From: Acetobacteraceae bacterium
GTDB taxonomy: Bacteria > Pseudomonadota > Alphaproteobacteria > Acetobacterales > Acetobacteraceae
NCBI GenBank assembly: GCA_947371015.1
Contig: CANBNK010000034.1
Coordinates: 1 to 41,723 of the forward strand
Length of the DNA stretch: 41,723 nucleotides
Direction of reading: 5' to 3'
The position numbers were made by a program, and so were the translations under genes. Positions 13,948 to 24,437 of this stretch are shown piece after piece. Under the pieces are notes generated by a model. That model had not been told where the DNA came from. It did not search any database and saw only the letters and a program-made list of their open reading frames with translations. Within the stretch, counting starts at the first letter, position 1. Each line of letters begins with the position of its first letter.

Positions 13948-16137
13948 ATGCCTGACTGGCGCGCCGATGCGGAGGCTGTTGCCGCAATTATCGGGGCGCG
14001 CCATGGCGACCCCTTTGCCGTGCTGGGGCCGCATGTGGTCGCCGGCCGGCGCGTGCTGCGCGCCTTCGTGCCGGGGGCGGAGACGCTGCATGCCGGCGTG
14101 GTTGCGCTGACGCGGCGCGACGATGCCGGGTTCTTCGAAGGGCTGATCCCGCCCGGCGACTACGCCTTGCACGCCACGCGCGGTGCGGTGGCCTGGACGC
14201 TGGAGGACCCCTATCGCTTCGGCCCGACGCTGGGGCCGTTGGACGACCACCTGCTGCTGGAGGGCACCCATGCCCGGCTGCCGGACCGGCTGGGCGCGCA
14301 CCCCTTGACGCATGAGGGTTACGCCGGCGTGCGCTTCGCCGTCTGGGCGCCGGATGCCCTGCGGGTTTCCGTGGTGGGCGCGTTCAATGAATGGGATGGC
14401 CGGCGCCATGCCATGCGCAAGCGTGTCGATAGCGGGCTGTGGGAGATCTTCCTGCCGGGGCTCGGCCTCGGCGATGCCTACAAGTACGAGATCCTCGGCG
14501 CCGATGGCCTGGTGCAGCCGCTGAAGGCGGACCCCTATGGCTTCGCCGCCGAGCTGCGCCCGGCCAATGCCAGCGTCGTCGCGGCGCCAACCCATGAATG
14601 GGGCGATGCTGCCTGGATGGCGGCGCGGGCGGCAATGCCGGCGCAGGCGCGGCCGATGTCGATCTATGAGGTGCATGCACCCAGCTGGCGCCGCCACCCG
14701 GATGGCCGGTGCTACACCTGGGATGAGCTGGCGGCGGCGCTGATCCCCTATGTGCTCGACCTCGGCTTCACCCATATCGAGCTGATGCCGGTGATGGAGC
14801 ATCCGCTGGATGCCAGCTGGGGCTATCAGCCGGTCGGGCTGCATGCCGTGACCGCGCGGATGGGTGAACCCGCGGGGCTGATGCGGCTGGTGGATGCGGC
14901 GCACCAGGCCGGCATCGGCGTGATCCTGGACTGGGTGCCGGCGCATTTCCCGCGCGATGCACACGGGCTGGCGCGCTTCGACGGCGCCACACTGTACGAG
15001 CACCCGGACCCGCAGCGCGGCTACCACGCCACCTGGCAGACCGCGATCTTCGACTATGGCCGGCGCGAGGTCGCGGCCTTCCTGGCGGCGAATGCGGTGT
15101 TCTGGCTGCAACGCTTCCACGCTGATGGCCTGCGGGTGGATGCGGTTTCCGCCATGGTGCAGCTGGACCACGCACGCGGGCCGGGTGAATGGCAGCCCAA
15201 CCCGGATGGCAGCACCGAGAACCACGATGCGATCGCCTTCCTGCGCCAGGTGAATGCGCTGGTGGCGGCGGAGGCGCCGGGTGCGCTGATGGTGGCCGAG
15301 GAAGCGACCGATTTCCCCGACGTCACGCGGGATCGTGGCGGCCTGGGCTTCGGCTTCAAGTGGAACATGGGGTGGATGAACGACACCCTGTGCTACCTGG
15401 AAATGGACCCGCTGTTCCGCAAATGGCACCACAAGTTGATGAATTTCGGCCTGATGTACGCCTTCAGCGAGGACTTCATCCTGCCGCTGAGCCATGACGA
15501 GGTGGTGCACGGCAAGGGCACGCTGCTGGGGCGCATCCGCGGCGATGACTGGCAGCGCTTCGCCACGCTGCGCGCCTATTACGGCTTCATGTGGGGCCAC
15601 CCAGGCAAGAAGCTGCTGTTCATGGGGCAGGAATTCGCGCCCTGGCGGGAATGGAGCGAACAGGGCGAGCTGGATTGGTGGCTGCTGGCGCATCCGCCGC
15701 ATCACGGCATGCAGCAGCTGGTGCGCGACCTGAACCACCTGCACCGCAGCGTGCCGGCGCTGCACCGGCTGGACTGCGCGCCGGAAGGCTTTCGGTGGTT
15801 GGACGCGGATGATGCGGATCGCAGCCTGTTGAGTTGGCTGCGGCTGGATGGCGAGGGCGGGCCGCCGGTGGCGGTGCTGTGCAACTTCACCCCGGTGCCG
15901 CGGCATGACGTGCTGGTGGGCTTGCCCTTCGCCGGCCGCTGGGCCGAGGCGCTTAACACCGATGCCGCCTGCTATGGCGGCGCCAACCTGGGCAATTTGG
16001 GCGGGGTACTGGCCGAAGCGGTGCCGGCGCAGGGCCAGCCGGCCTCGGCACGCGTGACAGTTCCGCCCCTGGCCACCTTGTATCTGGTGCCGCAGGCGGA
16101 GATTGGCCAAGCTGGCACCGGGGGGACCACAGAATGA
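13948..16137 (+). CDS. glgB: 1,4-alpha-glucan branching enzyme
   Basis: A 729-aa GH13 branching enzyme that makes alpha-1,6 branches. It has an N-terminal carbohydrate-binding domain (about 1-100), CBM48 ([20 protein letters not shown]), a catalytic barrel and a C-terminal beta domain. Active-site motifs are the nucleophile D398 in [12 protein letters not shown], the acid in [10 protein letters not shown] (E451/E452) and the H-D pair in [18 protein letters not shown]. It starts 3 nt after the glgP stop and overlaps glgC by ATGA. The full N-terminal domain is present, as in E. coli-type GlgB. Confidence 0.96.
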   Translation: MPDWRADAEAVAAIIGARHGDPFAVLGPHVVAGRRVLRAFVPGAETLHAGVVALTRRDDAGFFEGLIPPGDYALHATRGAVAWTLEDPYRFGPTLGPLDDHLLLEGTHARLPDRLGAHPLTHEGYAGVRFAVWAPDALRVSVVGAFNEWDGRRHAMRKRVDSGLWEIFLPGLGLGDAYKYEILGADGLVQPLKADPYGFAAELRPANASVVAAPTHEWGDAAWMAARAAMPAQARPMSIYEVHAPSWRRHPDGRCYTWDELAAALIPYVLDLGFTHIELMPVMEHPLDASWGYQPVGLHAVTARMGEPAGLMRLVDAAHQAGIGVILDWVPAHFPRDAHGLARFDGATLYEHPDPQRGYHATWQTAIFDYGRREVAAFLAANAVFWLQRFHADGLRVDAVSAMVQLDHARGPGEWQPNPDGSTENHDAIAFLRQVNALVAAEAPGALMVAEEATDFPDVTRDRGGLGFGFKWNMGWMNDTLCYLEMDPLFRKWHHKLMNFGLMYAFSEDFILPLSHDEVVHGKGTLLGRIRGDDWQRFATLRAYYGFMWGHPGKKLLFMGQEFAPWREWSEQGELDWWLLAHPPHHGMQQLVRDLNHLHRSVPALHRLDCAPEGFRWLDADDADRSLLSWLRLDGEGGPPVAVLCNFTPVPRHDVLVGLPFAGRWAEALNTDAACYGGANLGNLGGVLAEAVPAQGQPASARVTVPPLATLYLVPQAEIGQAGTGGTTE

Positions 16138-17402
16138 CGGCTTCCAGAGACACCGCACCGGTACCGCTGGCGCGTACCGCCATGGCCTTCGTGCTGGCGG
16201 GCGGACGCGGCAGCCGGCTGATGGAACTGACCGACCGGCGCGCCAAGCCGGCAGTGATGTTCGGCGGCAAGTCGCGCATCATCGACTTTGCGCTGTCCAA
16301 CGCCATCAACAGCGGCATCCGCCGCGTGGCGGTGGCGACGCAGTACAAGGCGCACAGCCTGATCCGGCATTTGCAGCGCGGCTGGAACTTCCTGCGGCCG
16401 GAACGCAATGAGAGCTTCGATATCCTGCCCGCCAGCCAGCGCGTCAGTGAGCACAACTGGTACATGGGCACGGCCGATGCGGTGCACCAGAACATCGACA
16501 TCATCGAGGACCTGGCGCCGCGGCACATCGTGCTGCTGGCCGGCGACCACGTGTACAAGATGGACTACGAAAAGATGCTGGCGCAGCACGTCGATGAAGG
16601 CGCCGACGTGACGGTGTGCTGCATGGCGGTGCCGCGCGAGGAAGCCAGCGGCTTCGGCGTGATGCGGGTGAACGGCGAAGGGCTGATCGTCGATTTCGTC
16701 GAAAAGCCGGCCGATCCGCCGGCGATTCCGGGGCGGCCGGAGCTGGCGCTGGCCAGCATGGGCATCTACGTCTTCGAGACCACTTATCTGATCGAGCAGC
16801 TGAAGCGCGACGCGGCGGACCCGACCTCCAGCCACGACTTCGGCAAGGACATCATCCCGTGGATCGTCGCCCGGGGGCGCGCGGTGGCACATCGGTTCGA
16901 GCGCAGCTGCGTGCGCTCCACCGCCGAGGAGGCGCCGTACTGGCGGGATGTCGGCACGGTGGATGCGTATTGGGAAGCCAATATCGACCTCACCGACGTG
17001 GTGCCGGGCCTCGACCTGTACGACCGCGACTGGCCGATCTGGAGCTATGCCGAGATCACCCCGCCGGCCAAGTTCGTGCATGACCTGGATGGCCGGCGTG
17101 GCGAGGCGATTGCGTCGCTGGTCTCCGGCGGCTGCATCGTCTCCGGCGCCAAGGCCCGGCGCAGCCTGCTGTTCACCAATGTGCGGCTGAACAGCTTTTC
17201 CAGCGTGGAAGGGGCCGTGCTGCTGCCGCAGGTCACCGTCGGCCGCGCGGCGCGGCTGAAGAACGTCGTGGTGGACCGCGGCGTGCAGATTCCGGCCGGA
17301 CTGGTGGTGGGCGAGGACCCGGTGCTGGACGCGCAGCGTTTCCGCCGCACGGACAAGGGCATCTGCCTGATCACGCAGCCGATGCTGGACAAGTTGGCCT
17401 GA
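16134..17402 (+). CDS. glgC: Glucose-1-phosphate adenylyltransferase
   Basis: A 422-aa enzyme that makes ADP-glucose from ATP and glucose-1-phosphate, the committed step of glycogen synthesis. The nucleotide-binding motif [11 protein letters not shown] is at residues 19-29. [18 protein letters not shown] follows, then the metal-site region [12 protein letters not shown] and sugar-phosphate motif FVEKP. A left-handed beta-helix forms the C-terminus ([20 protein letters not shown]). Allosteric control by glycolytic intermediates is usual for the family. It is coupled to glgB by ATGA and to glgA by TGATG. Confidence 0.96.
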   Translation: MTASRDTAPVPLARTAMAFVLAGGRGSRLMELTDRRAKPAVMFGGKSRIIDFALSNAINSGIRRVAVATQYKAHSLIRHLQRGWNFLRPERNESFDILPASQRVSEHNWYMGTADAVHQNIDIIEDLAPRHIVLLAGDHVYKMDYEKMLAQHVDEGADVTVCCMAVPREEASGFGVMRVNGEGLIVDFVEKPADPPAIPGRPELALASMGIYVFETTYLIEQLKRDAADPTSSHDFGKDIIPWIVARGRAVAHRFERSCVRSTAEEAPYWRDVGTVDAYWEANIDLTDVVPGLDLYDRDWPIWSYAEITPPAKFVHDLDGRRGEAIASLVSGGCIVSGAKARRSLLFTNVRLNSFSSVEGAVLLPQVTVGRAARLKNVVVDRGVQIPAGLVVGEDPVLDAQRFRRTDKGICLITQPMLDKLA

Positions 17403-18850
17403 TGCCGTTGCGCGTCCTGGCGGTTGCGTCGGAGTGCTTCCCGCTGGTCAAGACCGGCGGGCTGGCGGATGTGGTGGGCGCCCTGCCGGCGGCGCTGGCG
17501 GCCGAGGATATCGCCGTCACCACGCTGCTGCCCGGCTACCCCGTGGTGATGCAGGCGCTGGGGGAAGCCCTGGCGGTGCATCCGCTGCCTGGCTTCTTCG
17601 GCGGCACGGCGCGGCTGGTGCGCAGCCGGGCAGTGGGGCTGGATCTGCTGGTGCTGGATGCGCCGCATCTGTACGCGCGGCCGGGCAATCCGTACCTGGC
17701 ACCAGGCGGGCGCGAGTGGGAAGACAACGGCACGCGCTTCGCCGCCCTGGCCGCGGCTGGTGCCATGGTCGCACGCGGGGTGATGGGTGAAGCCTTCGAT
17801 GCTGTGCACGCGCATGACTGGCAGGCCGGGCTGAGCGCCGCCTATCTGCGCTTCGGCGAGGGTCGCCGCGTGCCGCTGGTGTTCACGGTGCACAACCTGG
17901 CCTTCCAGGGGCATTTCCCGGCCTGGCTGTTCCCGCTGCTGGGCTTGCCGCCGGCGGCGTTCTCGCTGGCCGGGCTGGAATACCATGGCGGCGTCGGCCT
18001 GCTGAAGGCGGGGCTGTGGTTTGCCGACCGCATCACCACGGTCTCCCCCACCTATGCGACGGAGATTCGTACGCATGAGGGCGGCATGGGGCTGGATGGG
18101 CTGCTGCGCGGGCGCGGCGGTGATGTCAGCGGCATTCTGAACGGCATCGACGAGGTGGAATGGAACCCGGCGACGGATGCGTGGCTGGCGGCGCAGTTCA
18201 GCGCCGACGACGTGGCGCCGCGCGCGGCAAACAAGGCGGCGCTGCAACGGCGCTTTGGGCTGGAGGAGCGGGCGGATGCGCCGCTGTTCGGCTTCGTCGG
18301 TCGGCTGGCCTGGCAGAAGGGCGTGGACCTGATGCTGGAATCGCTGCCGTGGTTGCTCGGCAGCGGCGCGCAGTTGGCCGTGCTGGGCAGCGGCGATGCC
18401 GCGCTGGAGGAACGCTGCCTTGGCGCGGCGGCGGCGAATGCCGGGCGGATCGGCACGGTCATCGGCTTCGATGAAGGGCTGGCGCGGCTGATCTATGGCG
18501 GCGCCGACAGCGTGCTGGTGCCGTCTCGGTTTGAGCCATGCGGCCTGGCGCAGCTATGTGCGCTGCGCTACGGCGCGCCGCCGCTGGTGGCCCGGGTGGG
18601 CGGGCTGGCGGATACCGTGGTGGACGCGAATGAGGTGGCGGTGGCGGCCGGCAGTGCCACCGGCGTGCAGTTCGCCCCGGTGAACGTGGAGACGCTGGGC
18701 GCGGCGTTGCAGCGCATGGTGGCGCTGTATCGGCAACCCGCCGCCTGGGCGCGGTTGCAGGGCAATGCGATGCGCTGCGATGTCTCCTGGACTCGCTCGG
18801 CGGCGCGCTATGCTGCGCTGTTCCGCGATATCGCCCGCGCCGATGCCTGA
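17402..18850 (+). CDS. glgA: Glycogen synthase (ADP-glucose)
   Basis: A 482-aa GT5 synthase that extends alpha-1,4 chains from ADP-glucose. The KTGGL motif (K17-L21) binds the donor and the catalytic E378 is in SRFEPCGLAQL, almost the same position as E377 of E. coli GlgA. The central VHAHDWQAGL and NGIDEVEWNPATD motifs are present. Start and stop are TGATG-coupled to glgC; the 3' end overlaps the ATG of the GlgX-MalQ gene by 8 bases. Length is normal. Confidence 0.96.
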   Translation: MPLRVLAVASECFPLVKTGGLADVVGALPAALAAEDIAVTTLLPGYPVVMQALGEALAVHPLPGFFGGTARLVRSRAVGLDLLVLDAPHLYARPGNPYLAPGGREWEDNGTRFAALAAAGAMVARGVMGEAFDAVHAHDWQAGLSAAYLRFGEGRRVPLVFTVHNLAFQGHFPAWLFPLLGLPPAAFSLAGLEYHGGVGLLKAGLWFADRITTVSPTYATEIRTHEGGMGLDGLLRGRGGDVSGILNGIDEVEWNPATDAWLAAQFSADDVAPRAANKAALQRRFGLEERADAPLFGFVGRLAWQKGVDLMLESLPWLLGSGAQLAVLGSGDAALEERCLGAAAANAGRIGTVIGFDEGLARLIYGGADSVLVPSRFEPCGLAQLCALRYGAPPLVARVGGLADTVVDANEVAVAAGSATGVQFAPVNVETLGAALQRMVALYRQPAAWARLQGNAMRCDVSWTRSAARYAALFRDIARADA

Positions 18851-21800
18851 AGGCCGGCCCGAGCCGCTCGGCGTCACGCCCTGGGGCGAGGGCGTGAACG
18901 TGGCGGTGGTGGCGCCGGATGCGACGGCGCTGTGGTTCTGCCTGTTCGACGCGACCGGCGCGGTAGAACTGCAACGCGTGCCGCTGACGGCGCGAACCGG
19001 CGATGTGTGGCACGGCTTCGTGCCCGGCGTGGCGGTGGGCGCGCGCTATGGCCTGCGCGCGGCAGGTCCGCGTGATCAGGTGCATCGGTTCAACCCGCAG
19101 AAGCTGCTGCTGGACCCCTGGGCGCAGGCGATGGACCGGCCCTTCGCGCTGCATGGCGCCCTGTGGGACAATGACGAAGACAGCGCGCCGTTCATGCCGA
19201 AGGGCGTGGTGTGCGAGCCGCTGGCCTGCGCCGCGCCGCCACCATTGGCCGGGCCGCGTGTGGTGTATGAACTGCATGTCCGCGGCTTCACCATGCTGCA
19301 CCCGGGCGTGCCGGAAGCGCTGCGCGGTACCTTCGCCGGCCTGGCGCATCCTGCCGCCATCGCGCATCTGCGCGCGCTCGGCGTGACCCACGTAGAGGTG
19401 CTGCCCTGCGCGGCTGGTGTGGATGAGCGGCACCTGCCGCCGCTGGGGCTGACCAACTACTGGAACTACAACCCGGTCGCGCTGCTGGCGCCCTGCCCGA
19501 AGCTGGCGCCCGGCGGCATGGTGGAAGTGCGCGCCGCGGTGGATGCGCTGCGCGCCGCAGGCATCGGTGTGATCATCGATGTGGTGTTCAACCATACCGG
19601 CGAGGGCGATGAGCATGGCCCAACGCTTTCGCTGCGCGGGCTGGCCAATGCGGCGTTCCATCGGCTGCTGCCGGAAGGGCGCTACGCCAACGACGCCGGC
19701 ACCGGCAACACGCTGGCGCTGGACCGGCCCTGGCCGCTGCGGCTGGCGATGGACGCCATGCGGCACTGGGCGGAGCAGGCCGGGGTCGACGGCTTCCGGC
19801 TGGACCTGGCGGCGACGCTGGGCCGGCGCGATAACGGCTTCGATGCCGCCGCGCCGCTGCTGAGCGCGATGCGGCAGGACCCGGTGCTGCGCGACCGCAT
19901 CATCATCGCGGAACCCTGGGATATCGGGCCGGGCGGCTACCAGCTGGGGCGGTTTCCGCCGGGCTGGGGCGAATGGAACGACCGCTTCCGGGATGATGTC
20001 CGCCGGTTCTGGCGCGGCGATGGCGGCATGCTCGGCGCGCTGGCGACGCGACTGGCCGGCTCGGCGGATGTGTTCGGCGGCGCGCGGCGCGTGGCCGACA
20101 GCATCAACTACATCACCGCGCATGACGGCTTTACCGCGCGCGACCTGGTCAGCTTTGAGCATCGCCGGAACGAGGCGAATGGCGAGGCAGGTCGCGATGG
20201 CGCCGGCGAGAACCTGTCCTGGAACAATGGCGTCGAGGGCGCGAGCGACGATGCCGGCGTGACGGCGCGGCGCGGCGCCGATGTGCGCGCGCTGCTGGCG
20301 ACGCTGCTGCTGGCGCGCGGGACGCCGATGCTCAGCATGGGCGACGAGGCCGGGCGCACGCAGCACGGCAACAACAACGCCTACGCGCAGGACAACGCGC
20401 TGTCCTGGTTCGACTGGGACGGCATGGATACCGCGCTGCGGGACTTCACCGCACGGCTGGTGCGCGCCCGCCTCAACCACCCGGCGCTGCATGGCGACCG
20501 CGCGATGACCGCGGCGGATGTGGCCTGGCTGGGGCTGGACGGCGCGCCGCTGCAGGACTGGCACGGTGGCCGCAGCCTGGCGATGCTGCTGCGGCACGAC
20601 GACGACCGCGTGCTGCTGGTGGTGCATGGCGCGGGGGAGCCGGCGACGTTGCACCTGCCGGCACCGCGCGAGGGCTTCGCCTGGCGAATGCTGGCGGACA
20701 GCGCCGCGCCGCTGCGCCAAGGCGCGGTGCGCGCGACGGAAGCCGTGGCGCCGCGCAGTGTGCTGCTGCTGGTGGAGCAGGCGCAGCCCGGTTCGGCGCC
20801 CGCGGTGGAGGATGCGCTGCTGCACGACCTGGCGGTGGCGGCGGGCATCGCGCCGGCCTGGCACGACCTGGCCGGGCAGGAAACCCAGGTGCCGCGCGCA
20901 ACCTTGCAGGCGCTGCTGGCGGCCATGGCGCTGCCCGCCGCCAGCCAGCCCCAGGCGCGCGCAAGCCTGGCGCTGCTGCGGGCGCCGCGCGCGCTGCCGG
21001 CACAGCTGACGGTGGCGGCGGGTGAGGGCTTCGCGGTGCCGGTGGCCGCTGCCGGCCGAGCGGACCTGCTGCTGCGGCGCGAGGATGGCAGCGAGCAGGG
21101 CTTCGGCATCATCAGCGGCGCGTGGCGCGGCGGCTTCCGGCATGTGGCCTTGCCGGCGCAGCCCGCGGGCAATCACAGGCTGCTGCTGGGGGACGTGGTC
21201 TGCGCTCTGGCGGTGGTGCCGCGCGGCTGCTTCGCGCCTCCGGCCGCGCCACGCTTCGGCATCGCCGCGCAGACCTATGGCTTGCGGCGCGACGCGGATC
21301 AGGGGATCGGCGACTACACCGCCCTGGCGGAGCTGGCGCGCGGCGCGGCGGCGCAGGGCGCGGCGCTGCTGGGGTTGAGCCCACCGCATGCGCTGTCGCC
21401 GTTGGATCGGGAAAGGGCCAGCCCGTACCAGCCGTCGGACCGGCGCTTCCTGGAGCCGGTGTTGATCGATGTCGCCGCGCTGCCCTTCGATGTCGGCGCC
21501 GCGCTGGCAGCACAGGCGCCGGTCTTCGCGGCGCTGCGAGGGCGGGACAGCGTGGACTACAGCGCGGTCTGGCGGGCCAAGCTGGCGGTGCTGCGCGCGG
21601 CCTGGGCAGGCTTCTCGCCGGCGCATCCGCTGTGGCCCGAGTTCGCCGGCTTTCGGGCGGCACAAGGTGCGGCATTGGAGGGGTTCGCCCGCTTCACCGC
21701 CATCGCGGAACAGCAGGGCAGCACTGATGCGCGGGCCTGGCCAGCGGCGCTGCGCCATGGCGGCGCGGCGGGCGTCGCCTGCTTCGCCGCGGCGCATGCT

Positions 21801-22832
21801 GGCGAGGTCGGCTTCCACGCCTTCCTGCAATGGCTGGCGGACCGCCAATTGGGCGCCGCCGCGCAGGCCGGTGCGGGGCTGTACCGCGACCTGGCGGTGG
21901 GCGCCGCGCCCGATGGGGCGGAGGTTTGGGCCGAAGCGGCCAGCCATCTGCACGGGTTCTCCATCGGCGCGCCGCCGGACCAGTTTGCGCCGCAGGGCCA
22001 GGTATGGGGCTTGCCGCCGGCCGACCCGCGCGCCGTGGTCGGCAGCTTCGCGCGGCTGCTGCGGGCCAACATGCGCCACGCCGCGGCGCTGCGGATCGAC
22101 CATGTGATGGCGCTGACGCGGCTGTTTGTGGTGCCGGAGGGCGCGCCGGGTTCGGCCGGCGCCTACCTGGCCTATCCGCGCCGGCACCTGCTGGGGCAGT
22201 TGGCGCTGGCCAGCCAGCGGGCGCGCTGCCTGGTTGTGGGGGAGGATCTGGGCACCGTGCCGCCCGGCTTCCGCGAGGAGTTGGCCGCGGCCGAGGTGCT
22301 GACCTATCGGGTGCTGTGGTTTGAACGCCGCGGCGAGGACTTCATCCCGCCCGCTGAGTATCCAGCGCGCGCCGCGGCCTGCGTGGCGACGCATGACCTG
22401 CCGACGCTGGCGGGTTGGTGGCTCGGCGCCGACCTGGAGGAGCGTGCGGCGCTGGGGCTGCTGGGCGATGCCGAGGCGGCGCGGGCGGCGCGTGGGCGCG
22501 AGCGTGCGGCGCTGCTGGCGGCGTTGCGCGCTGCGGGCTTCGAGCTCGATACGCCCGCCGAGGGCGTGGCCCCGCCGGCCGCTCTCATCGCCGCGGTCCA
22601 CGCGCTGGCTGCAGCGACGCCGAGCGCACTGGTGCTGGTGCAGGCCGAGGACCTGGCCGGCGAGACCGCCGCGGTGAACCTGCCAGGCACCGACCGTGAG
22701 CGACCGAATTGGCGCCGCCGGCTGCCGCTGCCGGTTGCGGCGCTGCTGGCCACGCCGATAGCCCAGGCCACGCTGGCGGCCTTGCGGTACCGCGCCGCGC
22801 AAGAGCGTTGCGAGCCGCCGCGCGAAGGGTGA
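18843..22832 (+). CDS. glgX/malQ: GlgX-MalQ fusion: glycogen debranching enzyme joined to 4-alpha-glucanotransferase
   Basis: A 1329-aa protein. Residues 1 to about 640 are a GlgX/isoamylase-type GH13 enzyme: N-terminal CBM48 (GEGVNVAVVAPDATALWFCL), YELHVRGFT, nucleophile D321 in VDGFRLDLAA, acid E357 in IIIAEPWDIG, and H427-D428 in ITAHDGF. Residues from about 665 to the end are MalQ (GH77): QTYGLRRDADQGIGDY, SPYQPSDRRFLEP, nucleophile D1086 in ALRIDHVMAL, E1134 in VVGEDLGTVP, D1185 in ATHDLPTLAGWW. Both active sites look complete. The ATG at 18843 overlaps glgA. Joined, the two activities would cut alpha-1,6 branches and rearrange maltodextrins, as the two-activity eukaryotic debranching enzyme does from other families. 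There is no stop or frameshift between the halves. Confidence 0.93.
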   Translation: MPEGRPEPLGVTPWGEGVNVAVVAPDATALWFCLFDATGAVELQRVPLTARTGDVWHGFVPGVAVGARYGLRAAGPRDQVHRFNPQKLLLDPWAQAMDRPFALHGALWDNDEDSAPFMPKGVVCEPLACAAPPPLAGPRVVYELHVRGFTMLHPGVPEALRGTFAGLAHPAAIAHLRALGVTHVEVLPCAAGVDERHLPPLGLTNYWNYNPVALLAPCPKLAPGGMVEVRAAVDALRAAGIGVIIDVVFNHTGEGDEHGPTLSLRGLANAAFHRLLPEGRYANDAGTGNTLALDRPWPLRLAMDAMRHWAEQAGVDGFRLDLAATLGRRDNGFDAAAPLLSAMRQDPVLRDRIIIAEPWDIGPGGYQLGRFPPGWGEWNDRFRDDVRRFWRGDGGMLGALATRLAGSADVFGGARRVADSINYITAHDGFTARDLVSFEHRRNEANGEAGRDGAGENLSWNNGVEGASDDAGVTARRGADVRALLATLLLARGTPMLSMGDEAGRTQHGNNNAYAQDNALSWFDWDGMDTALRDFTARLVRARLNHPALHGDRAMTAADVAWLGLDGAPLQDWHGGRSLAMLLRHDDDRVLLVVHGAGEPATLHLPAPREGFAWRMLADSAAPLRQGAVRATEAVAPRSVLLLVEQAQPGSAPAVEDALLHDLAVAAGIAPAWHDLAGQETQVPRATLQALLAAMALPAASQPQARASLALLRAPRALPAQLTVAAGEGFAVPVAAAGRADLLLRREDGSEQGFGIISGAWRGGFRHVALPAQPAGNHRLLLGDVVCALAVVPRGCFAPPAAPRFGIAAQTYGLRRDADQGIGDYTALAELARGAAAQGAALLGLSPPHALSPLDRERASPYQPSDRRFLEPVLIDVAALPFDVGAALAAQAPVFAALRGRDSVDYSAVWRAKLAVLRAAWAGFSPAHPLWPEFAGFRAAQGAALEGFARFTAIAEQQGSTDARAWPAALRHGGAAGVACFAAAHAGEVGFHAFLQWLADRQLGAAAQAGAGLYRDLAVGAAPDGAEVWAEAASHLHGFSIGAPPDQFAPQGQVWGLPPADPRAVVGSFARLLRANMRHAAALRIDHVMALTRLFVVPEGAPGSAGAYLAYPRRHLLGQLALASQRARCLVVGEDLGTVPPGFREELAAAEVLTYRVLWFERRGEDFIPPAEYPARAAACVATHDLPTLAGWWLGADLEERAALGLLGDAEAARAARGRERAALLAALRAAGFELDTPAEGVAPPAALIAAVHALAAATPSALVLVQAEDLAGETAAVNLPGTDRERPNWRRRLPLPVAALLATPIAQATLAALRYRAAQERCEPPREG

Positions 22833-22837
22833 GACTG

Positions 22838-22852
22838 CCCGAAAATATCGGG
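22838..22852 (+). terminator. Weak hairpin between the glycogen operon and the family-5 binding protein
   Basis: CCCGA (22838-22842) and TCGGG (22848-22852) pair around AAATA. There is no T-run, and the GGGAG Shine-Dalgarno of the next gene overlaps the right arm. It may restrict translation of that gene rather than end transcription. Confidence 0.25.
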
Positions 22853-22861
22853 AGAACGGCC

Positions 22862-24433
22862 ATGCTGCGTCGCGACCTGCTGCTCGGTTCCGCTGGCCTT
22901 GCGCTGGCCCGCCCCGCCCTGGCGGCCGAGGCCAAGGTCATCATCCATGTGCCGCAGGCCAACCTGACCAGCCTGGACCCGGTCTGGACCACTGCTGTCG
23001 TCACCCGCAACGCCGCGCATCTGCTGTTCGAGACGCTGTATGCGCGTGACGACAAGCTGAACCCGCACCCGCAGATGGTCGAGGGACATCGCGTGGACAT
23101 GGACGGCAAGCGCTGGACCATGCGGCTGCGCGACGGCCTGCGCTTCCATGATGGCGAGCCGGTGCGGGCGCGGGATTGCGTTGCCTCGCTGAAGCGCTGG
23201 ATGGTGCGCGACCCGGTCGGCCAGACCATCGCCGGGCGGCTGGATGCGCTGGAGGCGGCCGACGACCGCACGCTGGTGTGGCGGCTGAGCAAGCCTTTCG
23301 CCTCGCTGCCCTACGCACTCGCCAAAACGCAGCCGAGCCCGGTGATCATGCCGGAACGGCTGGCGCTGACCGACCCGCATCGGCAGGTGGCGGAGGTGAT
23401 CGGCAGCGGGCCGTTCCGTTGGGTGGCGGATGAATACGTGCCGGGCAGCCGCGCGGTGTTCGCGAAGTTCGACCGCTACGTGCCGCGCCAGGAACCCGTC
23501 AGCCACGCCGCCGGCGGCTATGTGGTGAAGGTGGACCGAGTGGAATGGCGCACCATGCCGGACGCCGCGACGGCGGTGAATGCGCTGATCAATGGCGAGG
23601 TGGACTGGCTGGACCAGCCGCTGCCGGACCTGCTGGCGCTGCTGCGGCGCGCGCGCGGGGTAGAGGTCGGCGAGATCGACAACTACGGCACCTTCGGCGT
23701 CATGCGGCCGAACTGCCTGCATGGTGCCACCGCCAATGCCGGCGTGCGCCGCGCCATGCTGGCGGCGCTGGACCCGGTGCTGACCATGACCGCGGTGATG
23801 GGCGAGGATCGTTCCCTGTTCCGCGCGCCGGTCGGGTTCTTCCTGCCGGGTACGCCCTCGGCCAGCGATGCCGGCATGGAGGCGGTGACCAGGCGCCACA
23901 GCGTGGACGAGGTGAAGGCCATGCTGCGCCAGGCCGGCTATGGCGGCGAAAAGATCGTGCTGATGCATCCTACCGACCAGACCAGCTATAATGCCATGTG
24001 CAGCGTGGCCGTCGATAGCTGGCGCAAGGTTGGCCTGAACATCGACGACGTGGCGATGGACTGGGGCACGGTGGTGCAGCGCCGTACCAGCATGGAGCCG
24101 CTGGAGAAGGGCGGCTGGAGCGTGTTTCCCTCCGGCCTGCCGGCCGCCGAATACCGTGACCCGTTGTTCGCAACCAGCGTGCGTACCAATGGCCGCGCGG
24201 CCTGGTTTGGCTGGCCCGGTGACGAGCAGCTGGAAGCGCTGCGCGACCGCTGGATCGACAGCACCGACGAGGCGGAGCTGCGCCGGTTGGACCGCGAGAT
24301 CCAGGCGCGCGCCTTCGAGGTGGTGCCGTTCATGCCGCTGGGCCAGTACTTGCCGCCCTCGGCCTGGCGGCGCACCCTGCGTGGCATATTGAAGGGCCCG
24401 GTGCCCGTGTTCTGGAACGTGGAAAAGGGGTGA
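22862..24433 (+). CDS. ABC transporter substrate-binding protein, family 5 (peptide/nickel type)
   Basis: A 523-aa periplasmic binding protein of the DppA/OppA family (SBP_bac_5). The signal sequence is MLRRDLLLGSAGLALARPAL, with an RR pair that could use Tat. The family opening LTSLDPVWTTAVVTRNAAHLL, the block RLRDGLRFHDGEPVRARD and the lid region VIGSGPFRW are present. No permease or ATPase of this class lies nearby, so it is an orphan whose transporter is elsewhere. It follows the glycogen operon by 29 bp and precedes the Lin0512 pair by 4 bp, suggesting co-transcription with the latter. Substrate unknown; peptides, opines and glutathione are all family substrates. Confidence 0.88.
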   Translation: MLRRDLLLGSAGLALARPALAAEAKVIIHVPQANLTSLDPVWTTAVVTRNAAHLLFETLYARDDKLNPHPQMVEGHRVDMDGKRWTMRLRDGLRFHDGEPVRARDCVASLKRWMVRDPVGQTIAGRLDALEAADDRTLVWRLSKPFASLPYALAKTQPSPVIMPERLALTDPHRQVAEVIGSGPFRWVADEYVPGSRAVFAKFDRYVPRQEPVSHAAGGYVVKVDRVEWRTMPDAATAVNALINGEVDWLDQPLPDLLALLRRARGVEVGEIDNYGTFGVMRPNCLHGATANAGVRRAMLAALDPVLTMTAVMGEDRSLFRAPVGFFLPGTPSASDAGMEAVTRRHSVDEVKAMLRQAGYGGEKIVLMHPTDQTSYNAMCSVAVDSWRKVGLNIDDVAMDWGTVVQRRTSMEPLEKGGWSVFPSGLPAAEYRDPLFATSVRTNGRAAWFGWPGDEQLEALRDRWIDSTDEAELRRLDREIQARAFEVVPFMPLGQYLPPSAWRRTLRGILKGPVPVFWNVEKG

Positions 24434-24437
24434 GCGC

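Noticed and set aside
11434-16158. A 1574-codon open frame on the minus strand across glgP and glgB
   Set aside because: It lies antisense to two complete enzymes with intact motifs. GC-rich third positions remove stops on the opposite strand; its product has low-complexity His/Gln/Arg composition and no domains.
18459-22802. A 1447-codon antisense frame across the GlgX-MalQ gene
   Set aside because: Same cause as above; the plus strand encodes two full catalytic domains.
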